A stretch of 64,000 bases of DNA from Ensifer sesbaniae (GTDB taxonomy: Bacteria; Pseudomonadota; Alphaproteobacteria; Rhizobiales; Rhizobiaceae), in assembly GCF_013283665.1 (NCBI RefSeq), contig NZ_JABEKU010000001.1, forward strand, positions 3,479,137 through 3,543,136, in the 5' to 3' direction. Below are positions 1 to 7,982 of the stretch, piece by piece. Within the stretch, counting starts at the first letter, position 1. Each line of letters starts with the position of its first letter. The notes under the pieces are model-generated. The model saw only the letters and a list, made by a program, of their open reading frames with translations, did no database searches and was not told the origin of the DNA. Position numbers and translations under genes: made by a program.

Positions 1-272
1 GGCTCGGTCTGCAGCCGGATCCGCGCAAGTTCACACCGCATGTGACGCTCGCCCGGCTGCGCTCCAGCCGCGTCGAGGATGTCGTCGAATACCTCTCCGG
101 GCGCGGCAACTTCATGACCTCGCTCTTCACCGTCTCGCGCTTCGTGCTTCTGTCATCGCGCGATTCGGTCGGTGGCGGGCCTTACCTCACGGAGGAGGTC
201 TTCCCGCTTCACGAAGTGCGCTCGCCGAGCCTTACGAGCAACGACGAGCATCCGGCCTCCAGCATCTGGTAG
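1..272 (+). CDS. thpR: RNA 2',3'-cyclic phosphodiesterase (2H family), C-terminal part
   Basis: This is the 3' end of a gene that begins before the window, read in the frame starting at base 3. The visible protein has the second HxTxxR-type signature of the 2H phosphoesterase (LigT/ThpR) superfamily, HVTLAR, about 75 residues before the end, after the stretch GLQPDPRKFTP that usually precedes it. Known members hydrolyse 2',3'-cyclic phosphate ends of RNA in the cytoplasm. The first catalytic histidine lies outside the window and cannot be checked. The stop at 270-272 lies 64 bases inside the convergent phosphatase gene, so the two coding ends overlap tail to tail. Confidence 0.8.
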   Translation, partial: LGLQPDPRKFTPHVTLARLRSSRVEDVVEYLSGRGNFMTSLFTVSRFVLLSSRDSVGGGPYLTEEVFPLHEVRSPSLTSNDEHPASSIW

Positions 273-685
273 AGCGCCTCGAAGGCGTCCGCGCCTTCGT
301 AATAGGGGTCCGGCACGTCTTCGCTGCGGCCTGAGGCATAGTTCAGGAAAAGATGCACTTTCCCTGCCGCGCCTTCAGGCGCCAGCCCTTTCAGCGTGCG
401 GACATTGTTCTCGTCCATGCCGAGGATCAGGTCGAAATCCCGGAAATCCTCGGCCCGGAGCTGGCGCCCGCGCTGGGCCGAGATATCGATCCCATGCCGA
501 CGCGCCGCCTGGATCGAGCGGCCGTCGGGCGGTTCGCCGATGTGCCAGGCACCGGTTCCGGCCGAATCCACCTGCAGCGCCGATGCCAATCCCTTTTGCT
601 CCGCCAACGCACACAGCACGCCCTCGGCCAGCGGCGACCGGCAGATATTGCCGAGACAAACGAAAAGAACTCTGACCGGTTTCAT
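209..685 (-). CDS. Low-molecular-weight protein tyrosine phosphatase
   Basis: The 158-residue protein has the LMW-PTP P-loop near its N-terminus: Cys10 and Arg16 in VCLGNICRS (CX5R followed by Ser). The general acid Asp126 is in the usual DPYYE context near the C-terminus, so all catalytic residues are present and the length is normal for the family. It should remove phosphate from protein tyrosines in the cytoplasm by a cysteinyl-phosphate mechanism. Bacterial members often control exopolysaccharide tyrosine kinases, but no such kinase is nearby, so the substrate is unknown. The ATG at 683-685 is the only sensible start. The gene converges on and overlaps the thpR-type gene. Confidence 0.9.
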   Translation of the reverse strand: MKPVRVLFVCLGNICRSPLAEGVLCALAEQKGLASALQVDSAGTGAWHIGEPPDGRSIQAARRHGIDISAQRGRQLRAEDFRDFDLILGMDENNVRTLKGLAPEGAAGKVHLFLNYASGRSEDVPDPYYEGADAFEALYQMLEAGCSSLLVRLGERTS

Positions 686-772
686 GCTATTCAGTTTTGA
701 AAGGCTGGAGACAGCGGACGCTTATACGCGACAGCTCGGTCTGAGAACAGGCGGATGCGAGGGAGAGAGACG

Positions 773-1090
773 ATGACTGCGGAAAAGCTCGGCGAAGCGA
801 CGATTGCCGAAAACCTGCACAAGATGGAGGGCTGGGTCAGGGCCGAAGACGGTAACTCGATCTGGAAGGCCTTCCGCTTCAAGAATTTCGTCGAGGCCTT
901 CGGTTTCATGACCGAGTGCGCGATCGTTGCCGAAAAACTCAACCATCATCCGGAATGGTTCAACGTCTACAACCGTGTCGACGTGACCCTGACGACCCAT
1001 GACGCCGGCGGGTTGACGGAGCTGGACTTCAAGCTGGCGGCCCGGATGGACAAGGCGGCAGCGGGTCGCATGCCCGATCATTTGAAATAG
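773..1090 (+). CDS. phhB: Pterin-4a-carbinolamine dehydratase
   Basis: The 105-residue protein is a complete PCD/DCoH-fold enzyme. The signature centres on His58-His59-Pro60 followed by [11 protein letters not shown] and a conserved His76. The family dehydrates 4a-hydroxytetrahydrobiopterin formed by aromatic amino acid hydroxylases, and some members have other roles in pterin recycling. An ATG lies 18 bases further upstream in frame, but the one at 773 follows a GAGGGAGAGA ribosome binding site and gives the usual family length. No phenylalanine hydroxylase gene is beside it, so the partner hydroxylase cannot be inferred from context. The next gene, encoding a DUF1232 protein, follows after 48 bases on the same strand. 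Confidence 0.9.
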   Translation: MTAEKLGEATIAENLHKMEGWVRAEDGNSIWKAFRFKNFVEAFGFMTECAIVAEKLNHHPEWFNVYNRVDVTLTTHDAGGLTELDFKLAARMDKAAAGRMPDHLK

Positions 1091-1138
1091 GGAACACAAG
1101 TCCCATATTGAAAGCGCTGCAACAGCGGAAGCGGGACG

Positions 1139-1516
1139 ATGGACGACATCAAGATCGGTGAAATTCTCTTGCCTGGCGAAGAATCCGAGCAGGAGCGCAG
1201 GGAAAAGCGTGTGAAGCGACGCTTCTGGCCGACGTTTCGCCGGGCAGCACGGCAGATCCCCTTCAGCCGCGACCTCGTCGCCGCCTATTACTGCGCCATC
1301 GATCCGCAAACGCCGACGCGGACCCGCGGCATCCTGCTTGCCGCACTCGCCTATTTCGTGCTGCCGATCGATATCATCCCCGACATGCTGGCTGTCGTCG
1401 GCTTCTCCGACGACGTCGCGGTGCTGACCGCGGCCTTCGCCGCCATCAGCGGCCAGATCAAGGAAACGCACTACACCAAGGCTGACGAGACCCTTGCCGA
1501 CACTCCGCAAGATTGA
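1139..1516 (+). CDS. DUF1232 (YkvA-like) small membrane protein
   Basis: A 125-residue protein with a charged N-terminal third (EQERREKRVKRRFW) followed by the DUF1232 core. The core includes a hydrophobic segment with the family hallmark LPIDIIPD at about residues 76-84 and a following SDDVAVL helix. YkvA-type proteins are small and probably membrane associated; no biochemical function is established that I can rely on. It starts 48 bases after phhB on the same strand and may be co-transcribed. The ATG at 1139 is preceded by GGAAGCGGGA, a usable ribosome binding site. The family call is firm; the role is unknown. Confidence 0.8.
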   Translation: MDDIKIGEILLPGEESEQERREKRVKRRFWPTFRRAARQIPFSRDLVAAYYCAIDPQTPTRTRGILLAALAYFVLPIDIIPDMLAVVGFSDDVAVLTAAFAAISGQIKETHYTKADETLADTPQD

Positions 1517-1912
1517 ACCGAGATTGGCCTCCTGGGTTGTGGCGCCCCATTCCCGCCAAAAAGTCAAACTCTTGCCCGATTCTTTGTGGCATAGACATGC
1601 GAATGGGGTCGGTCGCGCGCTTTGGCGCGTTCGGCGTCATTCAATGGCTTGGGCAGGAATCCTTCCGGAACAGCATTCCGAAGTACCGCGAATCCGACAT
1701 CGATCCTTGGTCCGGCGAAGGTACGAATCACCGGTCGAACGGCGCCGGACAATGGAGCAAATCGCTCCGTTTCGGGGCTAAACCGGCGGTTTTCGACCAT
1801 CGTTGACGGTTTGGTAACCTGAATTAAGTCAAAACAAACTCAAATGATGACGACGCGTCGCCCGTCTGACCTGTTTCGGGTGATCGAAGAGCAAGAAAAG
1901 CGGCAGGACCTC
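1517..1912. other. Intergenic region without a recognisable gene
   Basis: About 400 bases between the DUF1232 gene and the IalB-type gene. Short frames exist on both strands, but none has a family signature or a good ribosome binding site. The last 100 bases become AT-rich (around 1800-1845) and presumably hold the promoter of the downstream gene. Confidence 0.5.
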
Positions 1913-2416
1913 ATGTTTGTAAGAAAGATCGCAACCGCAATCGCATTCGTTCTGGCAACCGCCAGCATGGCTGCCGCCCAGTCTCCGACGCGCATCCAGC
2001 AGTTCAACGCCTGGGGCGCCTATTCCTACAATGCCGGCGGCGGCAAGGTCTGCTACGTCCTCTCGGTTCCGAAGGAAAAGAGCCCGGCCGGCGTCGACCA
2101 CGGCGACATCTTCTTCCTCGTATCCCAGCGCCCGGGCCAGAACATCAGCTACGAACCGCAGGCGATGATGGGCTACCCGCTTCAGGAGAACTCCAAGGTC
2201 AACGTCGTCATCGACGGCCGCACCTTCGTGATGTTCACCAAGGGCAACTCCGCCTGGGTCGAAAACGCGGCGGAAGAACCGGCGCTCGTTGCCGCGATGA
2301 AGAACGGCAAGGCCATGGCGGTCAACGCCAAGTCGCGCAAGGGCACGGCAACCTCCTATTCCTATTCGCTCTCGGGCATTTCCGCTGCGCTGAAGCAGAT
2401 CGAGGCCTGCAAGTAA
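1913..2416 (+). CDS. Invasion-associated locus B (IalB) family secreted protein
   Basis: A 167-residue protein with a clear Sec signal peptide: MFVRK, a hydrophobic core, then SMAAAQ with probable cleavage after Ala-Ala. The mature part has the IalB-family features: an N-terminal WGAYSYN strand, CYVLS with the first conserved cysteine, a central run of beta strands, and a terminal EACK with the second cysteine, suggesting a disulfide. IalB was named in Bartonella erythrocyte invasion, but homologues are common in rhizobia and their periplasmic role is not known. I chose the ATG at 1913 because it follows GGCAGGA and begins directly at the signal peptide; an upstream ATG at 1844 would add 23 residues of no signal-peptide character. 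Confidence 0.85.
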   Translation: MFVRKIATAIAFVLATASMAAAQSPTRIQQFNAWGAYSYNAGGGKVCYVLSVPKEKSPAGVDHGDIFFLVSQRPGQNISYEPQAMMGYPLQENSKVNVVIDGRTFVMFTKGNSAWVENAAEEPALVAAMKNGKAMAVNAKSRKGTATSYSYSLSGISAALKQIEACK

Positions 2417-2422
2417 TCCAGC

Positions 2423-2454
2423 CATGTCGCGCAAAACTGTGCAGCGGTCTTGCA
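2423..2454. repeat. Fragment of the GCATGTCGCGCAAAA-type rhizobial repeat
   Basis: CATGTCGCGCAAAACTGTGC followed by AGCGGTCTTGC, just after the IalB stop, matches the element at 22912-23021 (ATGTCGCGCAAAAGTGCGGA, then GCGGTTTTGC) with a few changes. Only the left palindromic half is present here. Confidence 0.65.
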
Positions 2455-2495
2455 ACACGATTGCGTGACGTCTGAAGGCGAAAAACCAGGCATGG

Positions 2496-2517
2496 GGCCG
2501 GCTGCGAAGCCGGCCTT
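2496..2517 (+). terminator. GC-rich hairpin downstream of the IalB gene
   Basis: GGCCGGCT pairs perfectly with AGCCGGCC around a GCGA tetraloop (2496-2515). An AAAAA run lies about ten bases before it and only a short TT follows, so it is a weak intrinsic terminator or a transcript-end hairpin for the IalB gene. Confidence 0.5.
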
Positions 2518-2702
2518 CTGCGTTCCCGGGGTCTGCCGCGTGACTCCCGGCCAAAACAATGCTAAAGCGCGGCCCAACTTGAGAGCCTCCGCGCCCCGAT
2601 TGGCCGCTTTCGATGGCTCGACCGATTTCAATTCGCGCATCAGGACGATTTCCGGACCCGCTCTCCGGACGGCCTCACGCCGTATGACAGGACATCACGA
2701 GC

Positions 2703-3938
2703 ATGGCAGCCACTGAAATTTTGAACCGGGTGGAGATTGTCAAGACGCCGCAGATGCGCGCAACGCCCCAGGCGGAAAAGCCGTCGCTGATCGGCCTCCT
2801 GCGCGAGGACATGGCAAAGGCGCTGGTCGAACGGGGCGTGCCGGAGCGCCAGGTCAAGATGCGCGTCAGCCAGCTCTGGCATTGGCTCTATGTGCGCGGC
2901 GTCTCCGACTTCGACCATATGACGAACGTGTCGAAGGACATGCGCGAGATGCTGAAACAGCATTTCACCATCGCCCGGCCGGAAATCGTCGAGGAGCAGA
3001 TCTCCGGCGACGGCACCCGCAAGTGGCTGTTGCGCTTCCCGGCGCGCGGCGCCGGCCGCCCGGTGGAGATCGAGACCGTCTACATTCCCGAGGAAGGCCG
3101 CGGCACGCTCTGCATTTCGAGCCAGGTCGGCTGCACGCTCACCTGCTCCTTCTGTCACACCGGCACGCAGAAGCTGGTGCGCAACCTGACGGCGGAGGAA
3201 ATTCTGGCGCAGTTGCTGCTCGCGCGCGACCGCCTCGGCGATTTCCCGGAGCGCGACACGCCGCAGGGCGCGATCGTGCCGGCCGAGGGCCGCAAGATCA
3301 CCAACATCGTCATGATGGGCATGGGCGAGCCGCTCTACAATTTCGCTGAGGTCAAGACCGCCCTTCTGATCGCGTCCGACGGCGAGGGCCTGTCGCTTTC
3401 CAAGCGCCGCATCACGCTTTCGACCTCCGGCATCGTGCCGGAGATCTACCGCACCGGCGAGGAAATCGGCGTCATGCTGGCGATCTCGCTGCATGCGGTG
3501 CGCGACGACCTGCGCGACCTGCTGGTGCCGATCAACAAGAAGTATCCGCTGAAGGAACTGATGGAGGCCTGCCGCGCCTATCCGGGACTTTCGAACGCCC
3601 GCCGCATCACCTTCGAATATGTGATGCTGAAGGACGTCAACGACAGCCTGGAAGACGCCAAGGAACTGGTGAAGCTCCTGAAGGGCGTTCCGGCGAAGAT
3701 CAACCTGATCCCGTTCAACCCCTGGCCGGGCACCAACTACCAGTGTTCCGACTGGGAGCAGATCGAGAAGTTCGCCGACTTCATCAACCAGGCGGGCTAC
3801 GCCTCGCCGATCCGCACGCCGCGCGGCCGTGACATCCTCGCCGCCTGCGGCCAGTTGAAGTCCGAATCCGAGCGCATGCGCAAGGTCGATCGCCTGGCCT
3901 TCGAGGCGATGATGATCGCCAATCACGGTGAAGACTGA
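2703..3938 (+). CDS. rlmN: Dual-specificity RNA methyltransferase RlmN (23S A2503 / tRNA A37)
   Basis: A 411-residue radical-SAM enzyme that adds a methyl group to C2 of A2503 in 23S rRNA and A37 of some tRNAs. The CX3CX2C cluster motif is Cys144, Cys148 and Cys151 (CTLTCSFC). The resolving/catalytic cysteine near the C-terminus is Cys382 in [14 protein letters not shown] and the SAM-binding strands are also present. The N-terminus has about 25 residues before the conserved region, which is normal for alphaproteobacterial members. The ATG at 2703 is the first after the intergenic hairpin. It stands alone, transcribed toward the ABC importer, with a 142-base gap. Confidence 0.96.
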   Translation: MAATEILNRVEIVKTPQMRATPQAEKPSLIGLLREDMAKALVERGVPERQVKMRVSQLWHWLYVRGVSDFDHMTNVSKDMREMLKQHFTIARPEIVEEQISGDGTRKWLLRFPARGAGRPVEIETVYIPEEGRGTLCISSQVGCTLTCSFCHTGTQKLVRNLTAEEILAQLLLARDRLGDFPERDTPQGAIVPAEGRKITNIVMMGMGEPLYNFAEVKTALLIASDGEGLSLSKRRITLSTSGIVPEIYRTGEEIGVMLAISLHAVRDDLRDLLVPINKKYPLKELMEACRAYPGLSNARRITFEYVMLKDVNDSLEDAKELVKLLKGVPAKINLIPFNPWPGTNYQCSDWEQIEKFADFINQAGYASPIRTPRGRDILAACGQLKSESERMRKVDRLAFEAMMIANHGED

Positions 3939-4080
3939 GATCGAGGGAGACAATACAAGGCTCCGCGGTCTTCAGCCTTGGGAATCGATGAAGAACTTTG
4001 ATGAATGATCCAGTTCCTATCGATTGATTTCATGTCCTCGGTTTCCTAAGAAGGCGGAAATCATTTCAGGAGGACAACCC

Positions 4081-5034
4081 ATGCGCTCACTTCTCATCGC
4101 CCTTGCCGCTACGGTGGCATTCACCCTGCCCGCCCGTGCCGATGAGGTGACCGTCGCCGTGACCGCGATCGTCGAGCATCCGGCGCTCGATGCCGCCCGC
4201 GACGGTGTGAAGGATGCGCTGGCCGCCGCCGGCTACAAGGAAGGCGAAAACCTCAAGTTCATCTACGAGTCGGCCCAGGGCAACCCGGCGACCGCCGCGC
4301 AGATCGCCCGCCAGTTCGCCGGCGAGGGCCCGAATGTGATCGTGCCGATCTCGACGCCGTCCGCCCAGGCCGTCGTCTCCTCGACCCGCGACATCCCGGT
4401 CGTCTTCACCGCCGTTTCCGATCCGGTCGGCGCGCAGCTCGTCAAGGACATGGACAAGCCCGGCGGCAACGTCACCGGCCTCTCGGACATGTCGCCGGTC
4501 GGCGAGCACGTGGCGCTGATCAAGGAGATCCTGCCGAACGCCAAGTCGATCGGCTACCTCTACAATTCCGGTGAAGCCAACTCCGTTTCGCTGCTCGCCG
4601 TGCTCAAGGCCGAAGCCGAAAAGGCCGGCATGACTGTCGTAGAGTCGGCTGCCACGAAGTCGGCCGAAGTCCAGGGTGCGGCCCGCGCTCTCGTCGGCCG
4701 CGCCGATGCGATCTACGTGCCCACCGACAACACGATCATCTCCGCCCTCGAAGGCGCCGTCGCCGTTGCCGAGGAAGCCAAGCTGCCACTCTTCACCGCC
4801 GACACGGACTCCGTTGCCCGCGGCTCGCTGGCAGCCCTCGGCTTCAACTACTACGACGTCGGCAAGCAGACCGGCGACGTCGTCGTTCGCATCCTCAAGG
4901 GCGAAAACCCGGGTGACATCGCCGTGAAGGTCGCTGCTGGTTCCGACCTGGTGATCAACAAGAAGGCCGCCGAGAAGATGGGCGTCACCCTCCCGGAAAG
5001 TGTCGTAAAGCGCGCAACGCGCGTCGTTGAATAA
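4081..5034 (+). CDS. ABC importer substrate-binding protein, DUF534/TrpX family
   Basis: A 317-residue periplasmic binding protein: the signal peptide ends in PARA with cleavage predicted after residue 20, followed by the ABC_sub_bind (DUF534) fold, a relative of the LacI-type periplasmic proteins. Typical strings are NPATAAQIARQF, VVFTAVSDPVGAQLV and GNVTGLSD. Members linked to this transporter type have been tied to tryptophan or tyrosine uptake in Gram-positive bacteria, but the ligand in rhizobia is not established. The ATG follows a near-perfect AGGAGG (4070-4075). The permease and ATPase genes follow on the same strand, separated by a 208-base gap that begins with a hairpin overlapping the stop codon, which could lower expression of the membrane genes relative to the binding protein. 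Confidence 0.9.
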   Translation: MRSLLIALAATVAFTLPARADEVTVAVTAIVEHPALDAARDGVKDALAAAGYKEGENLKFIYESAQGNPATAAQIARQFAGEGPNVIVPISTPSAQAVVSSTRDIPVVFTAVSDPVGAQLVKDMDKPGGNVTGLSDMSPVGEHVALIKEILPNAKSIGYLYNSGEANSVSLLAVLKAEAEKAGMTVVESAATKSAEVQGAARALVGRADAIYVPTDNTIISALEGAVAVAEEAKLPLFTADTDSVARGSLAALGFNYYDVGKQTGDVVVRILKGENPGDIAVKVAAGSDLVINKKAAEKMGVTLPESVVKRATRVVE

Positions 5035-5049
5035 GGCTTTCGGCCTTTT
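5033..5049 (+). terminator. Hairpin with short T-run between binding-protein and permease genes
   Basis: AAGGC pairs with GCCTT around TTTCG, followed by TT; the left arm overlaps the TAA stop. It resembles an attenuating intrinsic terminator or 3'-end stabiliser inside an ABC operon. Confidence 0.5.
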
Positions 5050-5242
5050 CAGGTTCAAGTTTGTTGCGTTTTACCCGCCTCCGTTCCATACGGGGGCGGT
5101 TCGCTATGAGAGGCCCGGGATATCGAGGCCGCTCCAAAGTTCTAAGCAGCATAGGCGCCCCACCGTCGGGCGAATATGCCAGGCGGGAGCGTCGCGCACA
5201 TAAGGACAACCAAGCGCGACACGTGGAAAAGAGGGTCTGGGG

Positions 5243-6121
5243 TTGAGTCTAATCGCTTTCTGGGGAGCCGTGGAACTGGGGCTGGTCTACGCCTTCGTTG
5301 CCGTCGGCGTCTTTCTCGCTTTCCGGGTACTCGATTTCCCCGACCTGACCGTCGATGGATCGTTTCCTCTGGGGGCTGCCGTCACCGCCGTTCTGATCAT
5401 CGCCGGCGTCAATCCGTGGCTTGCCGCCTGCGTGGCGATGGTCGCCGGTGCCGTGGCCGGCATCGTCACGGCGATGCTCAACGTGCGCTTCAAGATCCTC
5501 AACCTGCTCGCCTCGATCCTGACGATGATCGCGCTCTTCTCGGTCAACCTGCGCGTCATGGGCAAGCCGAACGTCGCGCTGATCAATGCCGACACGATGC
5601 TGTCGCCCTTCTACGGCCTCGGTCTGCGTGATTTCTATGTCCGTCCGCTGTTCATCGGCGTGCTCGTCCTCATCGCCGTCGTCGTCGTCTGGCGCTTCCT
5701 CGAAAGCGATGCCGGTCTCGCGATGCGCGCCACCGGCGCCAATGCCCGTATGGCCCGCGCACAGGGGGTCGACACCAACCGCCAGATCTATCTCGGCATG
5801 GCGATCTCCAACGCGCTCGTCGCCTTCGGCGGCGCGCTCTTTGCTCAGACCAACGGCTTTGCCGACGTCACCTCGGGCGTCGGCACCATCGTCGTCGGTC
5901 TCGCGGCCGTCATCATCGGCGAGACGCTGCTCGGTGCCCGCGGTATCCTGATCGCGCTGATCGGCTGCGTGCTCGGCTCGATCCTCTACCGCATCGCCAT
6001 CCAGCTGGCGCTGTCGACCGACATGCTCGGGCTGCAGGCCTCCGACCTCAACTTCGTGACGGCCGCGCTCGTGACCTTCGCCCTTATCCTTCCCCGCCTG
6101 CGTCGTGGAGGTGCGGCATGA
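5243..6121 (+). CDS. ABC importer permease partnered with the DUF534 binding protein
   Basis: A 292-residue, very hydrophobic protein of the BPD_transp_2 (branched-chain-type) permease superfamily, with about eight membrane segments and the sequence GLRDFYVRP in the middle. It should form the transmembrane channel of the importer begun at 4081. The start used is TTG at 5243 after GAGGGTCTGGGG; no in-frame ATG precedes the first membrane helix, so a TTG start is likely real, but this is not certain. The stop overlaps the ATG of the ATPase gene by four bases (ATGA), so the two are translationally coupled. Confidence 0.88.
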   Translation: MSLIAFWGAVELGLVYAFVAVGVFLAFRVLDFPDLTVDGSFPLGAAVTAVLIIAGVNPWLAACVAMVAGAVAGIVTAMLNVRFKILNLLASILTMIALFSVNLRVMGKPNVALINADTMLSPFYGLGLRDFYVRPLFIGVLVLIAVVVVWRFLESDAGLAMRATGANARMARAQGVDTNRQIYLGMAISNALVAFGGALFAQTNGFADVTSGVGTIVVGLAAVIIGETLLGARGILIALIGCVLGSILYRIAIQLALSTDMLGLQASDLNFVTAALVTFALILPRLRRGGAA

Positions 6122-6912
6122 TCAGCGTCCAGAACATCCAGGTCGTCTTCGGCAAGGGCACGCCGCTGCAGAAGCAGGCACTGAACGGCGTCAGCCTGAC
6201 CATCGAGCAAGGCTCGTTCGTCACCGTCATCGGCTCCAACGGCGCCGGTAAGTCGACGCTCCTTGGCGTTCTCGCCGGCGACGTGCTGCCAAGTGCAGGC
6301 CAGGTGACAATCGGCAAGACCGACGTCACCCGCAAGGGCACCGCCGCCCGCGCCGGCCTTGTCGCCCGCGTTTTCCAGGATCCGCTGACCGGCAGCTGCG
6401 GCGCGCTCTCGATCGAGGAAAACCTGGCGCTCGCCGCCAAGCGCGGCGAAGCGCGCGGCCTCACCGCGGCGCTCGGGCCCAAGCGCCGCGAGCATTTCCG
6501 CGAACGCATCGCCGAGCTCAATCTCGGACTTGAAAACCGCATGGGCGACCGCATGGACCTGCTCTCCGGCGGCCAGCGCCAGGCGGTTTCGCTAGTCATG
6601 GCGACGCTTGCAGGTTCGGAAGTGCTGCTGCTCGACGAGCACACCGCAGCACTCGACCCGGGCATGGCGGAGTTCGTGATGAACCTCACGCAGAAGATCG
6701 TCTCGGAGCGCAAGCTGACGACGATGATGGTCACCCATTCGATGCGCCAGGCGCTCGACTATGGCCACCGCACCATCATGCTGCACGGCGGCGAGATCGT
6801 GCTCGACGTCGCCGGCGACAGCCGCAAGGAATTGCAGGTCGAGGACCTGATCGCCATGTTCCGCCGCATCCGCGGCCAGACGCTCGACGACGACGCGCTG
6901 CTGATCGGCTGA
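6118..6912 (+). CDS. ABC importer ATP-binding protein (TrpZ-like)
   Basis: A 264-residue ABC ATPase. Walker A is GSNGAGKST at residues 39-47, the signature is LSGGQ at about residue 149, and Walker B is LLLDEHTAALDP. Histidine replaces the usual proline after DE in Walker B, a variant I associate with this transporter group. It should energise uptake by the permease encoded just upstream, with which it overlaps by four bases. The length is normal for a stand-alone ATPase. The gene is followed within 30 bases by a large palindromic repeat. Confidence 0.93.
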   Translation: MISVQNIQVVFGKGTPLQKQALNGVSLTIEQGSFVTVIGSNGAGKSTLLGVLAGDVLPSAGQVTIGKTDVTRKGTAARAGLVARVFQDPLTGSCGALSIEENLALAAKRGEARGLTAALGPKRREHFRERIAELNLGLENRMGDRMDLLSGGQRQAVSLVMATLAGSEVLLLDEHTAALDPGMAEFVMNLTQKIVSERKLTTMMVTHSMRQALDYGHRTIMLHGGEIVLDVAGDSRKELQVEDLIAMFRRIRGQTLDDDALLIG

Positions 6913-6938
6913 GCCGGTCTACCTGGAACCGATCCGGG

Positions 6939-7155
6939 TTTGCCCCTCATCTGCCTGCCGGCATCTTCTCCCCGTGGACACGGGGAGAAGAGACAAGCGG
7001 CGATCGCTCGGTTCCCGCCAGCCAACGGCACAGGCTGCAATCGACACCCCTTCTAAGATGGCTCCGCCGACGTCGCGTATCGCGCCGATCGGCGCAGCAT
7101 GCGCTCTTCTCCCCGCGAGCGGGGAGAAGATGCCGGCAGGCAGATGAGGGGCAAA
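6939..7155. repeat. RIME-like palindromic mosaic element with 36-bp perfect inverted ends
   Basis: Bases 6939-6974 and 7120-7155 are perfect inverted copies of each other (36/36). Each arm also forms its own hairpin with adjacent bases: CTTCTCCCCGTG/CACGGGGAGAAG at 6965-6990 and CTTCTCCCCGC/GCGGGGAGAAG at 7105-7128. About 145 bases of unique sequence separate the arms and no coding frame fits the element. The two-palindrome layout is like the Rhizobium intergenic mosaic elements. It sits between convergent genes, where it may also stop transcription from both sides. Confidence 0.75.
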
Positions 7156-7170
7156 TCCGGCCGCCGCGCC

Positions 7171-7812
7171 TTACCGCGCCGTTGTCATGAGGATCTTCAC
7201 CGCAAACACCGAGAAGACGCCGGCGAAGCTGAAGTCGAGCGCCCGCATGATGCCCTTGTTGCGCTGCAGCCAGGACGCCAGCCAGTCGGCGGTGAAGACG
7301 ACCAGCATGTTGACCGGCATGCCGATCACGATGAAGAAGAGGCCGAGGAACAAAAGCTTGCCGGTGACCGAAGGATCGTCGGCGCTGACGAACTGCGGCA
7401 GGAAGGTCATGAAGAAGATGATGACCTTGGGGTTCAAGAGGTTCACCCAGAAGCCGGCGGAGATGTTGGCAAGCGCCGTGCCTTCCGTCACCTCGACCTT
7501 CTGAACGGAAATGCTCGAACCGAAGCGGACCGCCTGGACCGCGAGCCACAGCAGATAGGCGGCACCACCGGTCTTGAGGATGGTGAAGGCGGTCGGCGAG
7601 GCAGTGATCAACGCCGAGATGCCGAACGCGACCAAAAGCGTATGCACGACGATGCCGAAGCTGGTGCCGAGCACCACGAAGAGCGCGGCCCTTTTACCCT
7701 GAGCCAGCGCCCGGCTGATCGAAAGCGTCATGTCCGGGCCGGGTGTTGCCGCCAAGAGCAGCGTCGCGGCCGCAAAGGTGAAGAGGGTCGGCAGGCTGGG
7801 AATGAAGTCCAT
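7171..7812 (-). CDS. LysE/RhtB family amino-acid exporter
   Basis: A 213-residue integral membrane protein with the LysE/RhtB architecture: about six hydrophobic helices and the family motif near the N-terminus, ATPGPDMTLSISRALAQGKR, here at about residues 22-41. The family exports basic or neutral amino acids or homoserine lactones across the inner membrane. It is transcribed away from argG, with 170 bases between the two start codons; a role in exporting arginine or a precursor is only an inference from this position. The ATG at 7810-7812 fits the family start (MDFIPSLPTLF). Confidence 0.88.
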   Translation of the reverse strand: MDFIPSLPTLFTFAAATLLLAATPGPDMTLSISRALAQGKRAALFVVLGTSFGIVVHTLLVAFGISALITASPTAFTILKTGGAAYLLWLAVQAVRFGSSISVQKVEVTEGTALANISAGFWVNLLNPKVIIFFMTFLPQFVSADDPSVTGKLLFLGLFFIVIGMPVNMLVVFTADWLASWLQRNKGIMRALDFSFAGVFSVFAVKILMTTAR

Positions 7813-7982
7813 CGTCGGTCTCCTCGGCGCACAGTCGCCTTCTCTAGTCCCGCGCCGGTGCTTTTGCCAGCGGATTCGCTCCGTCAGGCGTTCTTCCGCT
7901 TGTATCGCCGCAGGTTCTGGCTAAAGTGCCGCAGATTTGCACGCGGCATCGCCGCTCTCCCACGACCAGACGGACAGAAACC

